From Cristatella mucedo (taxonomy: Eukaryota > Bryozoa > Phylactolaemata > Cristatellidae): a DNA stretch of 64,000 nucleotides. Both the position numbers and the translations under genes were made by a program. The notes below the pieces were generated by a model. The model saw nothing but the letters and a program-made list of their open reading frames with translations, was not told the origin of the DNA and did no database searches. The stretch lies in the NCBI GenBank assembly GCA_009760855.2, contig WPIO01000063.1, positions 413,001 through 477,000 of the forward strand. Direction: 5' to 3'. Of this stretch, positions 22,454 to 35,315 are shown one piece after another (position 1 is the stretch's first letter; every line of letters begins with the position of its first letter).

Positions 22454-23005
22454 ATGAATTCTCTCACTGTCGCTGTTGTGGCTGTGCTGCTGTTCAATCT
22501 GGCCATGTCTGCGGTAAGTTCAATGCTAAACGCTTCGAATCGAATGTATTTCTTACGGCACGATGACTGGCTCTGATATACGTCAGTGTACAGGGAAACT
22601 TGCAAATAAAGGTTCCCCGTGCAAGGATTTGAAGCTATTAAATTTACTTGCTGCTGTGTATATTGAGCTTGGCACAATATATGGCCAAAGAATATCGACC
22701 AAAGGCTCTATTGCAGAGTGTTGAGGAAAATGCTGACTTGAGCCCTGAGCTGAAAGTTGAAATGGAAGACGCTTTCAGAGGCAAGTAGTGAGAGAGCAGG
22801 GCCAACTCAGCATGCTATAGCTGCGATGAGATTGACTGTTTAGCTCGGCTTAGGCGATTATAACTGTCTTGCGATTGCGACCTTTCAGAATACGACGAAG
22901 CAACGAGGGGATTTTTTAAAAAACATAGCAAAACTCGTATTCAAGGGAGCTAAATATGCTCTGAAGTACGGTCCACAAGTTGTCGAAGCTATCGTCGGGA
23001 AATAA
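22454..23005 (+). pseudogene. Secreted cationic peptide precursor, copy B, frameshifted
   Basis: Coding exons correspond to 22454-22513, 22717-22780 and 22889-23005. The signal peptide, acidic pro-piece, GC donor (22781) and acceptors are intact. In the last exon, the short T run and A run at 22912-22923 differ from A and C by a C-to-T change and one extra base. This shifts the frame four residues into the mature peptide and stops at TAA 22951-22953. The amphipathic helix is lost. Either a true null copy or a homopolymer sequencing error; the C-to-T change alongside it favours real divergence but does not prove it. Comparison with A and C suggests the gene is a recombinant: upstream variants match C, variants after exon 2 match A. 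Confidence 0.75.
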
Positions 23006-23080
23006 ACGGCTGCGATGAAAAGCGATATCGCCTCGGAGAAATGTTACTGCATGGCTTCGCGTCAATGCAACGCGTAACAA

Positions 23081-23086
23081 AATAAA
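23081..23086 (+). terminator. Polyadenylation signal, peptide gene B
   Basis: AATAAA in a full-length 3' UTR that includes the GCGATATCGC palindrome missing from A. Confidence 0.55.
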
Positions 23087-23994
23087 CGCTATTCAAAAAC
23101 ATTATCAACCTTGCTTACAATGTTTACCATGCGGAGACAGTGCGACAACAGAATTCTAGCCTTTATGAAGTAAGCAGCTAATCTACTTTCCTTGTGCAAT
23201 TATTTTGTATGGTGTCAAAATATTATTCTACGGGAGTTTCATTTCTAATCAGATATTTGGAGCGATTACATTTTCTACGAATACCAAATACTTGAGGAGC
23301 CACACAAAGTCTTTTCTAAGTCGGTGATAGTCGATGACTCATTTCAAGACTCATTTCGAAAGAATTTCTTTGAGTTTAAGTGGCTCCATTCTACTGAAGC
23401 TCCTTAGTGCGAGCAACGGCATGCGGATATGAAACGAGTCTAGTAGCATTCCTACCTGGATATGCAGCATCTACCAGTGCTGGTGTACAATAAGGAATAC
23501 AATATCAACTAATTCCGCCTCTCCTTTTCTCTCAGCTCCTTCATGCGTGTCATTTCGAACGTGCTCGTATAATACATTTGCAAGGCTAAATAAACAACCG
23601 TGCCCTGAATATTATCCTAATGGCGTTTGGCTTTTGAAGCCGTTGTTGCTCTCGACAAAAAGTAACTACGTGAAGTGTGTTATTTCTTGGAAACATCATC
23701 CCTGTAAACGGTTCTTGTCTCTCAACTCACAACAAATTATTTCTTGCATGTTGAGAATTCGACAACCTCTGTTCAAATGTCCGATGACTATGCTTAGTCG
23801 GCGCAAGCTACGAGCCCAGATGAAATCTGCTTTCGTGCTTAGTATGCCCAGTCAAAAGTCGCAGACCTCGGATATGCGAAAGTGCGAAATTTTCATTTAG
23901 CTTGAAGGGGTTCATTGTAATTTGGCGACACCTCTCAGCCAGGCTGGAATTTGAAAAGCAAAAAATACTCTCAATTCATTAAAATAACTACAGC

Positions 23995-24995
23995 AAATTT
24001 AAATTCATTTATACATCATCCTAAGAGACCCGAATCTCCATTCGGGCGCTTCAAATATCCCACAAGGCTAGAGCCAATCGTCCATCCCATACCTTCACCT
24101 TAAAAGTAGGAATGACTGATAAGTTTATAGAGGATCCACATAGAACGCGATATCTATCTAGGCAATTTACAGCATCAATTGCTATAACAATACATTTGTA
24201 TAACATCCTCAGAGAACTGAATTTTCTTCTAGGCACTTTGAAGACGCTGCGTGAAAAACGCTCGCAAATGTATGGTGGTAACGCTACCAAATGAACGGTG
24301 GTAACATCCGCAAGCAGCAGGCATAGTGGAACCAGGTACACGCACAGGTCGAATAACAAACACCCACCAAATGCTGTAACAAAAGGGTATATTTTAAGCT
24401 TCTTTTGAAATGTCGTCATATCAGAGGACGCTGTGACGTGTGCGTCGGTAGTGAATTTCAAGCTTTGGCAGATAGGAACTAAAGGCACGGTGTCTAACGG
24501 TTTTAAGGTACGTACGAGGTATGGCTAAACGATTCGATTCAGAACGTCGCATTGCACGATTCATCGCCTGGCGGGGGAGTAGTTCTGATATATAGGCCGG
24601 AGCCAGAGAATGAAGAGACCTAACAGTAGGTCACGGAACCTTGAAGTCGATGCGCTGCTTGATTGGGAGCAAGTGCAGGTCGGCGAAAAGTGGTGTGATG
24701 TGGACACTGCGACGCTAACGACAGACATGCCTAGCAGCAGAGTTGTGCACTAACCGTAAGCTTCTGATTGCACAGGCTGATAGACCAGCAAGCAGTGAGT
24801 TACAAAAGTCGCGATGAGACGTCATAAATACACGGGCCAATGTAGATCCCGTATCATTGTCTAAACAAGCCCACATTTTAGCAAATTTATGCAGCTGAAA
24901 GTAGGCAGACGTGACTGTGAAGCTGACGCGGTCATGTATTGAAAAGTCACTTTGGAACAGGACACCTAGATTACGTGTCAATTAAATGGGATATA
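23995..24995 (-). mobile_element. LINE family 1 3' part (unit B)
   Basis: Copy of A 11400-12400. The reverse transcriptase frame at 24715-24981 matches 12119-12385. Confidence 0.75.
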
Positions 24996-25184
24996 TACTG
25001 GAGGAGCCGATGTTGGGCGTCGGGCTTTGCCATTTCTAAATAACACTTGGTTTGCCATTAACTAGTATGTTGTTTTTATCGTCGTTCAAATTAAGAAACT
25101 TTGCTGCCATCCATGTGCCGACGTCATCAATACTTAGCGCTAGGGTACATACAGAATTCGACGTGCACGGCGACTGAAAAGGAA

Positions 25185-28100
25185 AAACCCCACGGATCTG
25201 TCAAATGCTGTAAAAGGTAGGTGCGTGTTGGATTTTCTTTTAAATATCACCAAGACTAGAATGTCGTGACTTCAGTCGGAAATGATTTCCAGGCTTTGGA
25301 AGGATACGAAGTAAAGTCGCGGTCTCCGAAGGATTTAAGATTCGTTAGAAGTATACCTCAACGGTTTATTTCAGAAAAGCTGGTAGCAAGATACCTAGCC
25401 TGCAGGGAGAGTAGTTTTAGTAGGTAGACCGGATCCAGAGAACGAAGAGACCTAACAGTAATGTCACGAAAACTTGAAGTCGACATGCTGATGACCGCGA
25501 GACAGTCCAGGTAAGCTAGAAGTGGCCTGATCTTAAGCAATGTTGCCTAGTTGAAACTAGGGAAACTTTACTGTGGAGCTGCTGTGGTTGTTTAGCTGAA
25601 GGTCACTTTGAAACAATCACCACAGAACCTCAGATTTCGTGCAGATGCAACAGGAGATATGCTGGAAGAGCAGATTTGAGCTTTGAATTATCCAATTTCC
25701 GTCTCACACTTGATTCGTCCATTCCTAGGAAGGTAGTATCATCGTTATTTAATTGGGGAAGGTAGTTTTATCGTTATTAATTGGTGAAAGTTTGCTGCCG
25801 TCCACGGGCAGATGTCGATTACATGCAGGAAGGTTGTTGAGAGAGACTGTCGTGCCTCAGGGATGGGAGATATCGAAGCGAACGTACAACTGAGTTTGAC
25901 CTGCATTGAACTGAAGGCCCCGATTGTGTTTGGCGATTACCTTGGCGAGAGGGAGAGTGTAAACTGTCAAGAAAAGCAGATCAAGCGCAGAAAGGAATGT
26001 ACGCATTACTGTAGTGGTTCCTCAAATAATCATTTTCAGTTCCCATCAATACTTAGGAGTTTCCATTTGACTGCAGTGCAGTCGTACCCAGGGCGAGATA
26101 GAAGGCGCTCGAGAAGGTCCTAATGATCAGTTGCATCAAACGCGCCCGAAAGATGGAGCAACACGAGAAGATAGACTGTACCTAAGTCTGCTTTTCTGAG
26201 AAGATCGTTACACACCCTAAGTAATGGTGACTTTGTTGAGTGATTAGCTCAGACCCCCGAAAACAACGTGCTTGCTAGGTCTTTTTTCAACACAAAGAGT
26301 TAGGCCGGTCTGTCTTAGCTCTTTCCAGTATCTTTGATGGAAACGCTTGAAGAGAGACGGGCGGAAGGTGCTTAGGTGTAATAGGTCTAGTATTGCTTTC
26401 TTGGTTAGTGGCCTAACCACAGATTTTTGAAAGAAGCAGGGACGTTATTCAGGTCAATGACATAGTTCTTATGTTCGTTAATCATTTCAGCAGTAGAACA
26501 ATTCATCGGGCAGCAGGTGCAATCGGGGCAGGGTCAAAAGACCTAGTAGTCTTCTTTGATTGGAAGATGAATTTCAGGATGAATTCACTCGTGTCCTAAT
26601 AGAACGTACTCATTGACGAGCTGCTCAGAATTGATGAACAGGAGTTTTGTGGGGTTGTTAGTGAGGGACAGGAGTCCGGAGGGAATGCTGCTACCTTAGG
26701 GATTGACTCTCGGATATCGTTTATTTTGTTAAGAAAACGAAGTAGAGAACCGACAAGCTAAGATCGCTCGGCCAGAAGCTAACCTTAAAGGGGCGGTTTA
26801 TCGTAAACATAATCAGTTTTGGTGGCGAAATCAGCGATTCAACGTTTATTTATAGCAGCTGGAATGAGCTTACTTATGATTAATTGATACGATCTAAAGT
26901 AGTCTTCGAATGCATGTCAACGGACAAGTAGTCCAGATGTTTTTTATGCTTTATTGTGCTTATTCTTTGTAGCCCTAGCTATTTTAACGTCGGTGGTAAA
27001 CTACAAACCTTCTGGGAGAGGGCACACAGTGCGCTTAGTAGTACGTGCAAACTCGTCGATCGCGTCAACTAGTGTGGCGTTGTACCATTCTACCAACGAG
27101 GTCCATTCGGAAGGGAGATGGCGCAGTGAAGGCGAAGACTGTATTCTCGTCGGGACAGCTTCGATGTGAAGAGTCTTCAGGTATTAGCGAACAGTACGTG
27201 ACTTCACATGCAGAGGAAGGCACACTGTAGACTGGCGGAGATCTGCATGTAATAAGATGAGCAGAATTTAGGAAAAGTACGCGACTTCAGGGTACAGTTA
27301 TAAATAACAAGTGGTCGAGTGTGTGACCTTGGATTTGAGTCAGGTCTCGAACACGAGCCTCAAGAGAAGGCGAAGCAGACAGTGCACAAAATTAGGCGTT
27401 TAAGCCAACAGATACGTCATCAAAATGAATTTTAAAATCAACTATGACGGGGAAAGATCGAGCACAGAATCGAAATGAAATGGGAGAATTGTGATATCAA
27501 GAAGTTTGCGATATCTGGGCGCCATAGATCAGTGCCACTGTTGACAGCTTGTTCTCGGATGAATGCCAAACAAGAGATTCGAAAGACTGCTTTGCAGTGA
27601 CTTTAAATGGCTTAAGCTTGAGGGGTGAACATGCAACAACGGCAACTCCGCTGTAAGGCTTGATTGATCGAGAAGTGAGACAGAAGAAAATCCCTGCATT
27701 TGTTTTGTCAGATATATTTGGGCTGTTAGTCGATTTCAGCCAGGTCTCGGTTAAGGCGAACACATGTAGGCCGTCAGTAGTTGTCATGTATTATTTGGGA
27801 TTTATTTCGCACTGAGGGAGAATTTCAGAGAAAAGCATTACGCTGGGCCTACGCGATCGTAGCAGGTCTGTGGACAACTAAATTAGAGTGATTAGCCGCC
27901 GCAGTTTCGCGAGATCTCGTAGGGCGGCTCGAACCGATGCTGTTCATAGCAAACATGTGCGGTTTCCAGCGAAGCCTGATTCGGACGCCAATGTGGATCA
28001 AGGGCGGCCGCCTTTTGTTAATCATCAATTCATGGACTCTAGCGCCAGCGATTGCATCTGGGAATGCATTTGAACTGCCATAGCTCAACAGTAATATGCA

Positions 28101-28745
28101 GGCTCGATAATAACCAACAGGCTGATTACAAATTGTCGGCGAAAATAATGCCGCAGGCAGAGTGACTGGGTAGGTCGGGCCGCTTCGAGACTAGGCCCTA
28201 AGCAGTAAGCCGCTGGATAGCCATAGGCATGCAGTTTCCCTTTCGTTACGGTAAAACTGCGGTCGAATATTTTCTAAACTGGTTGCAGATGTATCTGTTG
28301 TTTTAAGTGCTTTTTGCAAGAACTTGGATTCATGGAAGATGTTTCGAAACGGACAAGAAACTCTACTTGCTTCAGTTGTCGGGCGATGAGAATACCCTGA
28401 CCTTGGTCGGGGTAAACATTTTATCCCCTGAGCAGAACTACTGCGGCAATCGATCTCTCTAAAAAAAAATTCAGTCTGCCTTTTGAGCTATCCGTTCCTC
28501 GGAAACACTGCTGCTTAGGCTCTACACTGGTCTCTACAAACGTGATGATTAGGTGAGAGCTTATCAGCTGATACTCGAAGATCAATTAGCAACACTTGAT
28601 GGCCTTGATTACCATAACCTTAGACAACTCCATCCATACCTCTAGTTATTACTATTGCAGTTCTGAGGTGAGAGCCGTAAAGGCTCTTCTGTCGCTATAC
28701 AAAAGAGGCTGTCCAATCAGCAAGTATTTCTCAAGGTAAAAAGGA
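25185..28745 (-). mobile_element. LINE family 1, nearly full-length (unit B), endonuclease visible
   Basis: Copy of A 12590-16150. One base fewer in a T run than A opens the minus-strand frame 27497-27787 (96 codons). It shows the apurinic-type endonuclease N-terminal motifs FALTETWLKSTNS, YSGVAVVA and SENKLSTVALIYG. The reverse transcriptase downstream is still broken. Confidence 0.7.
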
Positions 28746-28764
28746 TGCTACGTTCACCAGAGAT

Positions 28765-29595
28765 GTAGTGTAATAACAATAATAATAATGCATTTGATAT
28801 AGCGCCCGCAAAGAACTCAATCTCTTTCTAGACACTTTACATTTGCTGCTGACGAAGCACGAACGAGTGTTTACTTGTAGCAAGTTTAATAAGCAAGAGG
28901 AGGAACATGGTTACTGGTGATGTGCACAGGGTCAGCATGCAAGTTTGGTTAGCGATAGCATGCACAGCATCAGCTCACACAAGCTGACCATGAACGAATC
29001 ACAGAGACCCACTAAATACTGGGATAAATAGATGCGTTTTTAGCTAAATGAGCTACATTTAAATGAGGACGTCAGCAGATTTCCGACAAAAGTCGGGAGT
29101 GAGTTCCTGGCAGTGGAAGCAATCAAACTAAAGGCACGGTCTCCAAAGGATTTGAGATTTGTACGAGGTGTGGGTAAACAGTTAGATTCCAAAAATGGCT
29201 GTTACGATGCTTAGGCTACTGGGGGGGGGGGGAGGGGAGCAAATCAGAAAGATAGGCTGGAGCCAAAGAATGAACTGGGCCTTAAAGTGAGTGACAAAAG
29301 CTTAAAGTTGATGGGTTGCTAGACTGGGAGCCAGTGCAGGTCGGTGAGAGGCGGTGTGACGTGACAATTGGGATGCTCACGACAGACAAGCCTAGACGCA
29401 GAGTTTTGCACCAGCTGTAAGCGCCTGAGTAACAGGTCGGTAAAGAGGAAATTCAGGAGGGGTGGGGAGTTATGCTCCCACCCCTATAGGAGTTATGGCC
29501 GTCAAAGCACATTTATAGATATCTCTCGAATACTAATTGATAGACCGGCATGCAAATTTGCACAAACAAAAAGGGCAACATGATCTTTTGATGCG
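28765..29595 (-). mobile_element. LINE family 1 3' end (unit B)
   Basis: Copy of A 16170-17000, with a longer poly-G run near 29221. Confidence 0.7.
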
Positions 29596-31161
29596 ACCAC
29601 AGTGCTACTTCAGACAACCTGTAAAAGTCGAGGAAAAACTTTCGGTTCGGTATATCCCTTTGATATAACCTAAACAATTCACCCCTATGTATTATAGGAA
29701 TATGGCAAACCTCTAAAAAGATGCAGAACACTTTTGTCTACCCTCGGATAAATTTAAAACGTAAATTAAACATTTTGTGACGTTTACAATAAAGAACATT
29801 AATCAGGAAAGAGTCGATCTCGTGACATGAAAGGACAGCAGCACTACATGCACTTGACATACAACCAAATTTTCGAAATAGAGGGGATGAAAAAGTCAAC
29901 CAGAGCATATATTCTGAATTTCAAGTCGATGTGGCCATACATGACCAAGCTGTAGCATCTCAAAGGTGCAAAGCTTAAACGTTCACGAAGAACAGTCAAA
30001 GTTGCCAGCTTATAGTTCAACCAGCTGGCAGCACATAATTTAATGCCAAAAACCGCACAACCATCATAAATTGTTGCCAATACTGTCAACATATCTTTCT
30101 GGAAAATAATACATTTTACACAATCGCACAAGCACACATTTCAAGTTGATCGGATCACTACTATCGGCGATATGACATACGCATGGCAGCGAAGGTAGGC
30201 ACGATAGCTCTCATACTGCCAGCAGTCAAACCACGCCGGTAGTCAAACCACCCGGGCGTCCGACCCGCGTTCGCAAATACAAATCTCAAGCTATAGACGG
30301 CATTGATGAAAACTCAAAATCTCCTCAATTTCCCTTAAACAGAATTGAATTAACATTTGAAGACTGATTCCAAGTGAACGACTGGCTAGCTCCATCAAAG
30401 TCATCATGCAGACCGGCCGCCGGACAGCGTTGCCTCGTGGATTATGGTTGCAAGAAGAACCGGATCAACAGTCCCATTATTCAGTAGGCCCAGTGGTGGA
30501 CTAGTTAGGGCAACCCTGGCAGCAGTAAATTCTTAATACATTATCCCTAATGACTGTCTACTAGCCGAACAGTGATCACTTCCGGTTTCTAAGCCGATAA
30601 AAACATATCAATGTACATACGTTTATGCCAAGTAAATCAGGACTGGGCCTTGAAATGACTTGTACAGCCGGTTTCTATGGGCTAGACGGGAAGCAGTGGA
30701 GGGACTAAGCCCCGGCCGATAGGGTTTAAGCTTTGATGGTCTTTTTTTTTTTACCTCGTTCGGTTGGCACAGCAGAGAGCCAGCCGAGAAACAACACCAA
30801 AAGTTCATCATGCGACGCACGGAGCCGATGGAAGCACAGCTCCGTGCGTCCCACAGCTCAGCTTCCCTCTCGACTTTCCTTGATGCGAGGCTGTCTTTCC
30901 TGTCCCTGGGTTGACCCCGATGATTCATCTAACAGGAACATAACTGAGAGCCAGCCGACCCTGATGGTGAATCCACCATCTGTTCATCAGAGGGTTACCG
31001 GCCTGTATCCATGCAACATCACAGGCATACCACAGCTGTGCACCAGCCCCTCTCAGCGATGCTCCTAACTGCTGTTCCCCAGAGGCTTATCAGGGGAGCC
31101 TGCACACAATCGAACTGTAACCGCCTAGAAGTTCGTCCCCCGGCTCCCTACCAGTGGGCGG
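29596..31161. other. Unidentified part of unit B
   Basis: Copy of A 17001-18563, with the same minus-strand open frame (29844-30137) and the perfect hairpin at 30814-30850. A T run near 30741 is two bases longer than in A, changing the length of overlapping open frames. Confidence 0.4.
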
Positions 31162-31785
31162 TGTAGTGCAGCTCTGCAGGACGGTTAAAACACAAGCGGC
31201 CACAACTGGGTGCCAAAAGCAACAGTTTATTGTGGGCCTGTTAGTAGTGGTTACACGCCGGCACAAGTCCTTTACGCGGCATGCACCGTACCGACGGAGT
31301 TAACTGAGTGAGAACTCCCAAAGCCAGACTACAATAAGCCACCACACTCCTGCGTCGCTAGTAGTGGTCCCGACCCCGAAGGCGGACTGCTACAGCACCT
31401 CAAGATATGAGCAGCTAACTGAGTAGCCGACAAAACACAATCGCCCAGTCGACGTGGCACTTAGCTGTTCGTCGCCGTAGGTTCGACTCTCGTGCTCTCG
31501 AGGCGTAGTCTCGGATCGACTACTGAACCTTCATCCCTGATCTCTGCCAGTCTTCTCGTTTATACTCTCTCTCTCTCTCTGTCTCTGTCTCTGTCTCTCT
31601 GTCTCTCTCTCTCTCTCTCTCTGCCCTCTTAACCTTGAGCGTAGCTGCTATTTTTGTCGGACCCTAGCTATCCGTGTCCGTCTTCGGCCTATTCGCTTCT
31701 GCCTGTAATTTATTAGATGGCTCCTCCGCCAGCTTGCCTTCCTTTCGCTCTTTGTCTAACGGAGTACAGTCGTCGGTCTACAACA
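31162..31785 (-). mobile_element. Gypsy-type LTR, complete (unit B)
   Basis: On the minus strand it starts TGTTGTAGACC and ends GCTGCACTACA, with AATAAACTGTTG near the 3' end and a (CT/CTGT)n tract at about 31565-31622. It directly abuts the integrase fragment at 31799-32221. No matching flanking duplication is visible, so the element probably suffered an internal deletion joining pol to the LTR. Confidence 0.6.
31565..31622. repeat. (CT)n microsatellite
   Basis: CTCTCT runs interspersed with CTGT, inside the unit B LTR; absent from unit A. Confidence 0.9.
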
Positions 31786-31798
31786 AATATTAAAACGC

Positions 31799-32221
31799 TC
31801 AACCAGATCGTCTGTTTGAGGATGATACGGGGGATGTATGGAGCCGTTCAACAGAGAGAAGGCGGCACACGAGTTCCATCATTCGAGAAAGGAAATTAGC
31901 ACTGCCATCTGAGAGGATTTGCTCGGGTGCGCCATGCCAGCATACAATATCCTCAACGAACACGTGTGCACACGTGGAGGCCGTTTGGTCGGGAATAGCG
32001 GGAGCCTCTGGCCACTTGGTGAAACTGTCGCTCATCACTAACAGATAGCGGCCCCCTTCGCTAGAGACAGGCATCTGCATGATGTCCATGGCGACTCTCT
32101 GCCACGGTCGTTCTACGGGGATGCTTTGGAGGGGCACCCGAGCCCTCTCCTTTGGAGGCTTTCTAGTGTGGCATCCCCCGTTTTTTCTGACACTCATCGT
32201 TGCTGTAAAGTAGTAGTACAA
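31799..32221 (-). pseudogene. Ty3/Gypsy integrase core fragment (unit B)
   Basis: By translation identical to 18936-19358, with the same frameshift before the YHPQTD motif. Confidence 0.85.
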
Positions 32222-32282
32222 CTATCAATGTCGCACATGAACCTCAACGTAAACCAGGAGACAGTGACTGCGACGAACTTGA

Positions 32283-33589
32283 AGATAAGCCTACAGTAGG
32301 CGTGCATCATTGTAATACTTTCCTCATATCATGATTTTTTACTTAATTATGATGAAACTATGAGATTTCCCGGTACTACGGCAGGTGCCCTACCTGGGTC
32401 AGAGGGCACCCAGTGCCCTTGTTCAAAGCAAATTACTTCCGCGATTTGTTACTGGTATATGCTAGACCTCAATGTATGTGGATGCAATATGTTGATATTA
32501 CAATCTTGAACCATAAATGCCATTGAATGATCTGCGAATTTATTTTTCACGGCAATGTTTAATCTTTTTATAACCCCGATATCCTACTTGGACGATTGAG
32601 AACAAGGATCGTTCTAGCAGTCGAGATATGGAAGGGTGCTAGGCAGGGTTCACATCTTACTTGTCCGATCATCTCAATCCTTTTCTTGCGGGGTAAGGTC
32701 TCATCCACCAGACCTGTCACCTGTGAAGTACCACAAGGGTCTCTCTTTAGTCCTTTGCAATTCTACGTTTATACTCAACCACTGCAGAAAGGGATTCATG
32801 ATTATGCTGTGCATACTCAGTTGTATATGTCATAATAACCATCGGAATCTGCGACGGCGACTGATAAGCTGAATGCTTGCCTTGCAGACATTCAATCCTG
32901 AAAGTCGGTAATGTTCCTTAAACTACACAAGGATGAAAAAGAAACTGCTACTCACATAAAACCCCAACTGCCTGGCTAGATTAGAAGGCTTTGCGATTTT
33001 AATGGGGGGTGCTGTTGAGGCGCCGTCGCCGTTGGCTCGAAATTTAGGCGTCGTCTTCGAGCTAGCCACTCCTCACATCCCTATTTAAGATTAGGAACAG
33101 TCTTTCACGGTGGCTTGCAAAAAATTTAACTAGCTCATTCGACCGTGCTTATTTTGCAGCAAATGTAAAATACTTAGGAAGAGGTTTAGTTCTCTGAGGG
33201 CGCTATATAACATGTGTTGTTATTATTATTGTTTCCGTCCCGGCTAGATTATTGAAATTCTCTTTTGGCTGGGCTACCGAAAAAATCCACTATGCCATTG
33301 CAGCTGGTGATGAACATGGATGCATGGTTAGTTTAAAAATCAAGAGATTTGACCATGTGTCTCTATTGCTGAAAGAGAGCTTGATTGGTTGCTGGCTTAC
33401 GAACGGATGCAGTGCAAAGTTCTATCCGCTGACCCCGATGGCTCGGCTCGTCCTGGCTCCATCATACCTAGCTGAACTGAAGCAACAGCTTCAGGCTCCT
33501 TCCGCCCATGCACTCAGATCCTGTACGGACAATGAATTAGCTGTTCCATTCCTCCTACTAAATTCCTTTGGCGACTGAAGCCTTTAGTT
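32283..33589 (+). mobile_element. LINE family 2 reverse transcriptase, degraded (unit B)
   Basis: Copy of A 19420-20726, with frames at 32596-32835 and 33252-33578. It is cut at the B/C junction. Confidence 0.8.
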
Positions 33590-34431
33590 TGACTCGGTAG
33601 CCTGCGAGCATTGGGCGGAGGCCCTACGAGGCCTCAAACTGCCTACGAAACCGCAGGCTCTCGAGTAGTGGAGGAGCGGACAGTGACTCTCGGACGGCAA
33701 CTCGGCAGCCCGGCAAAAATCCATGCATTGGCGATCTCTGCGGGGACATCCGTCTCATGCGAGCTACCGCCAGCGGATGGGTGGATTTTGGAACGAAAAA
33801 TGACTCGACAGTGCACACAAATGCATGCATAGGATATAAGGACTGCCGAAGGAGTACAGAGGAGGGAGATGGCTAGATTTATCGCCGAAGGCAGCCTTCT
33901 AGTGTGCATAGACCGGACTCGGTTGGCAAGGGTTTCTGAATATAGCGCCCGGTGCTGGAGCCAGGAGACTAGTTGCTCGGTCAATCTACCCAGCCCAACG
34001 ACAGGTCGTTCTGAGGGCTCTAACGATACCTTATAGAAAATTGCAATATCTTGCGATAGTCAAATGCTAGAAGCATGTAGAACAAGAGTAACTAATCGTG
34101 CCTCTCGTAATTACTTTAATCACTCTAGCTTACTTCAACTGCTACCGTTTTATACTTTTCCCATACATACAAATAACCCTCTAGGCTTTCAACGAACTTG
34201 GAAATGCATTGGCACGTTTAATAAATAACACCGTACAGTTACCTCTATCAGATGAAATCAAAAAGAGATCATGAATCAGATAGATAGAAACCTGTAGTGG
34301 TATAGACCTTGCCATCATCACCAGTCCTAAACTATGCAGTAAACGTCAGAAAACGAGCATTCCTAGAATGTGGCTAACCATCATGCTAGTGTGGCGGCCG
34401 TTCATAGCTAATGCCAGCATTTTCGAAGCTA

Positions 34432-34437
34432 TATAAA
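34432..34437 (+). promoter_or_regulatory. TATA box of peptide gene C
   Basis: TATAAA in the same context as A and B; the untranslated-exon donor GTGAGT is at 34491. Confidence 0.6.
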
Positions 34438-35198
34438 CTACAACGGACTAGTTTCCTTTCACCAGCTAAACTGTTACGTCGTCACAAGCGGTGAGTAGTG
34501 ACAATCGGCAAGGTTTTTCAAGCTGCCGAGTCGAGAATCCTTGTTGTGAACGTGAAGCCGTTCTGTGGGGTCACACTAGAGTCCAGCTTTTGCTACTGGG
34601 TTACAACTTCCAGATAGTAAGCGAGTGGGTTACTTAGATGGATTTTATAATCCTGACCGACCAAGCTGCCTTCTCGTTACAGGTTGCTAGTGCTTTCAGT
34701 TGCCTGTTACTTGTGTGTAGCTTATGTGAAGCTTCTTCTTCTGATCGCTGCACGCATGTTGGTTGTGTTGACGGTGTAAGAAAACAAAATCTCTCATTTG
34801 ACATTAGGCTGATTCACCTGCCCGGCACTTATTTTAAAAACTTCAAAATATGCATAATACCTAAAAGAGATCCATTGAAAGTTCGCCCTCTCTTTTGATA
34901 GATCATTCTAATCGGTAGATTCGTGTGTACGTAGATTTTGGCAGTTCGTGCAATGCGAATGCACACTGAACGCTTACATACTTATCAGTACAGTTTAGTT
35001 TTCAAAGTGATATTCCAACACGTCACACTGGCGGCATAGCTTGCAAGTCTACGATTTTAACCGGGGAAATGTGCAATGCCAAAGAAATCTCCTCGTTGAG
35101 CAATTAAAACAGAAAGTAAAATAATCTATACATTAGGCAGGCAACATTCTAATTGAATCAATTTGCTTCTTTAGCTTTTGAAAAATGATCTTAACCTT

Positions 35199-35290
35199 CC
35201 CTTTACAGCAAATGTAAAGTGCGTAGAAGGAGATTGAGTTCTCCGAAGGCGCTTTATCGAGTGCATTATTACTATTATGATTATTAACAA
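35199..35290 (+). mobile_element. LINE family 1 3' end upstream of peptide copy C
   Basis: Same plus-strand hairpin and degraded tail as at 9789-9880. Confidence 0.75.
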
Positions 35291-35315
35291 GCCGTTTTCC
35301 TATAATTTCAGAAAT

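Larger units (their letters stand above)
20727..33589. repeat. Tandem segmental duplication, unit B (middle)
   Basis: Second direct copy, about 12.86 kb, offset +12547 from A at the left end and +12863 at the right end. By eye it is nearly identical to A. Its left part shares variants with C (TAGCCTGCGAGC, GGACGGCAACTC, CACGATGACTGG). Its right part shares variants with A (from the GTGAGAGAGCAGGGCC site near 22790 onward). It retains a complete LTR (31162-31785). Confidence 0.95.
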
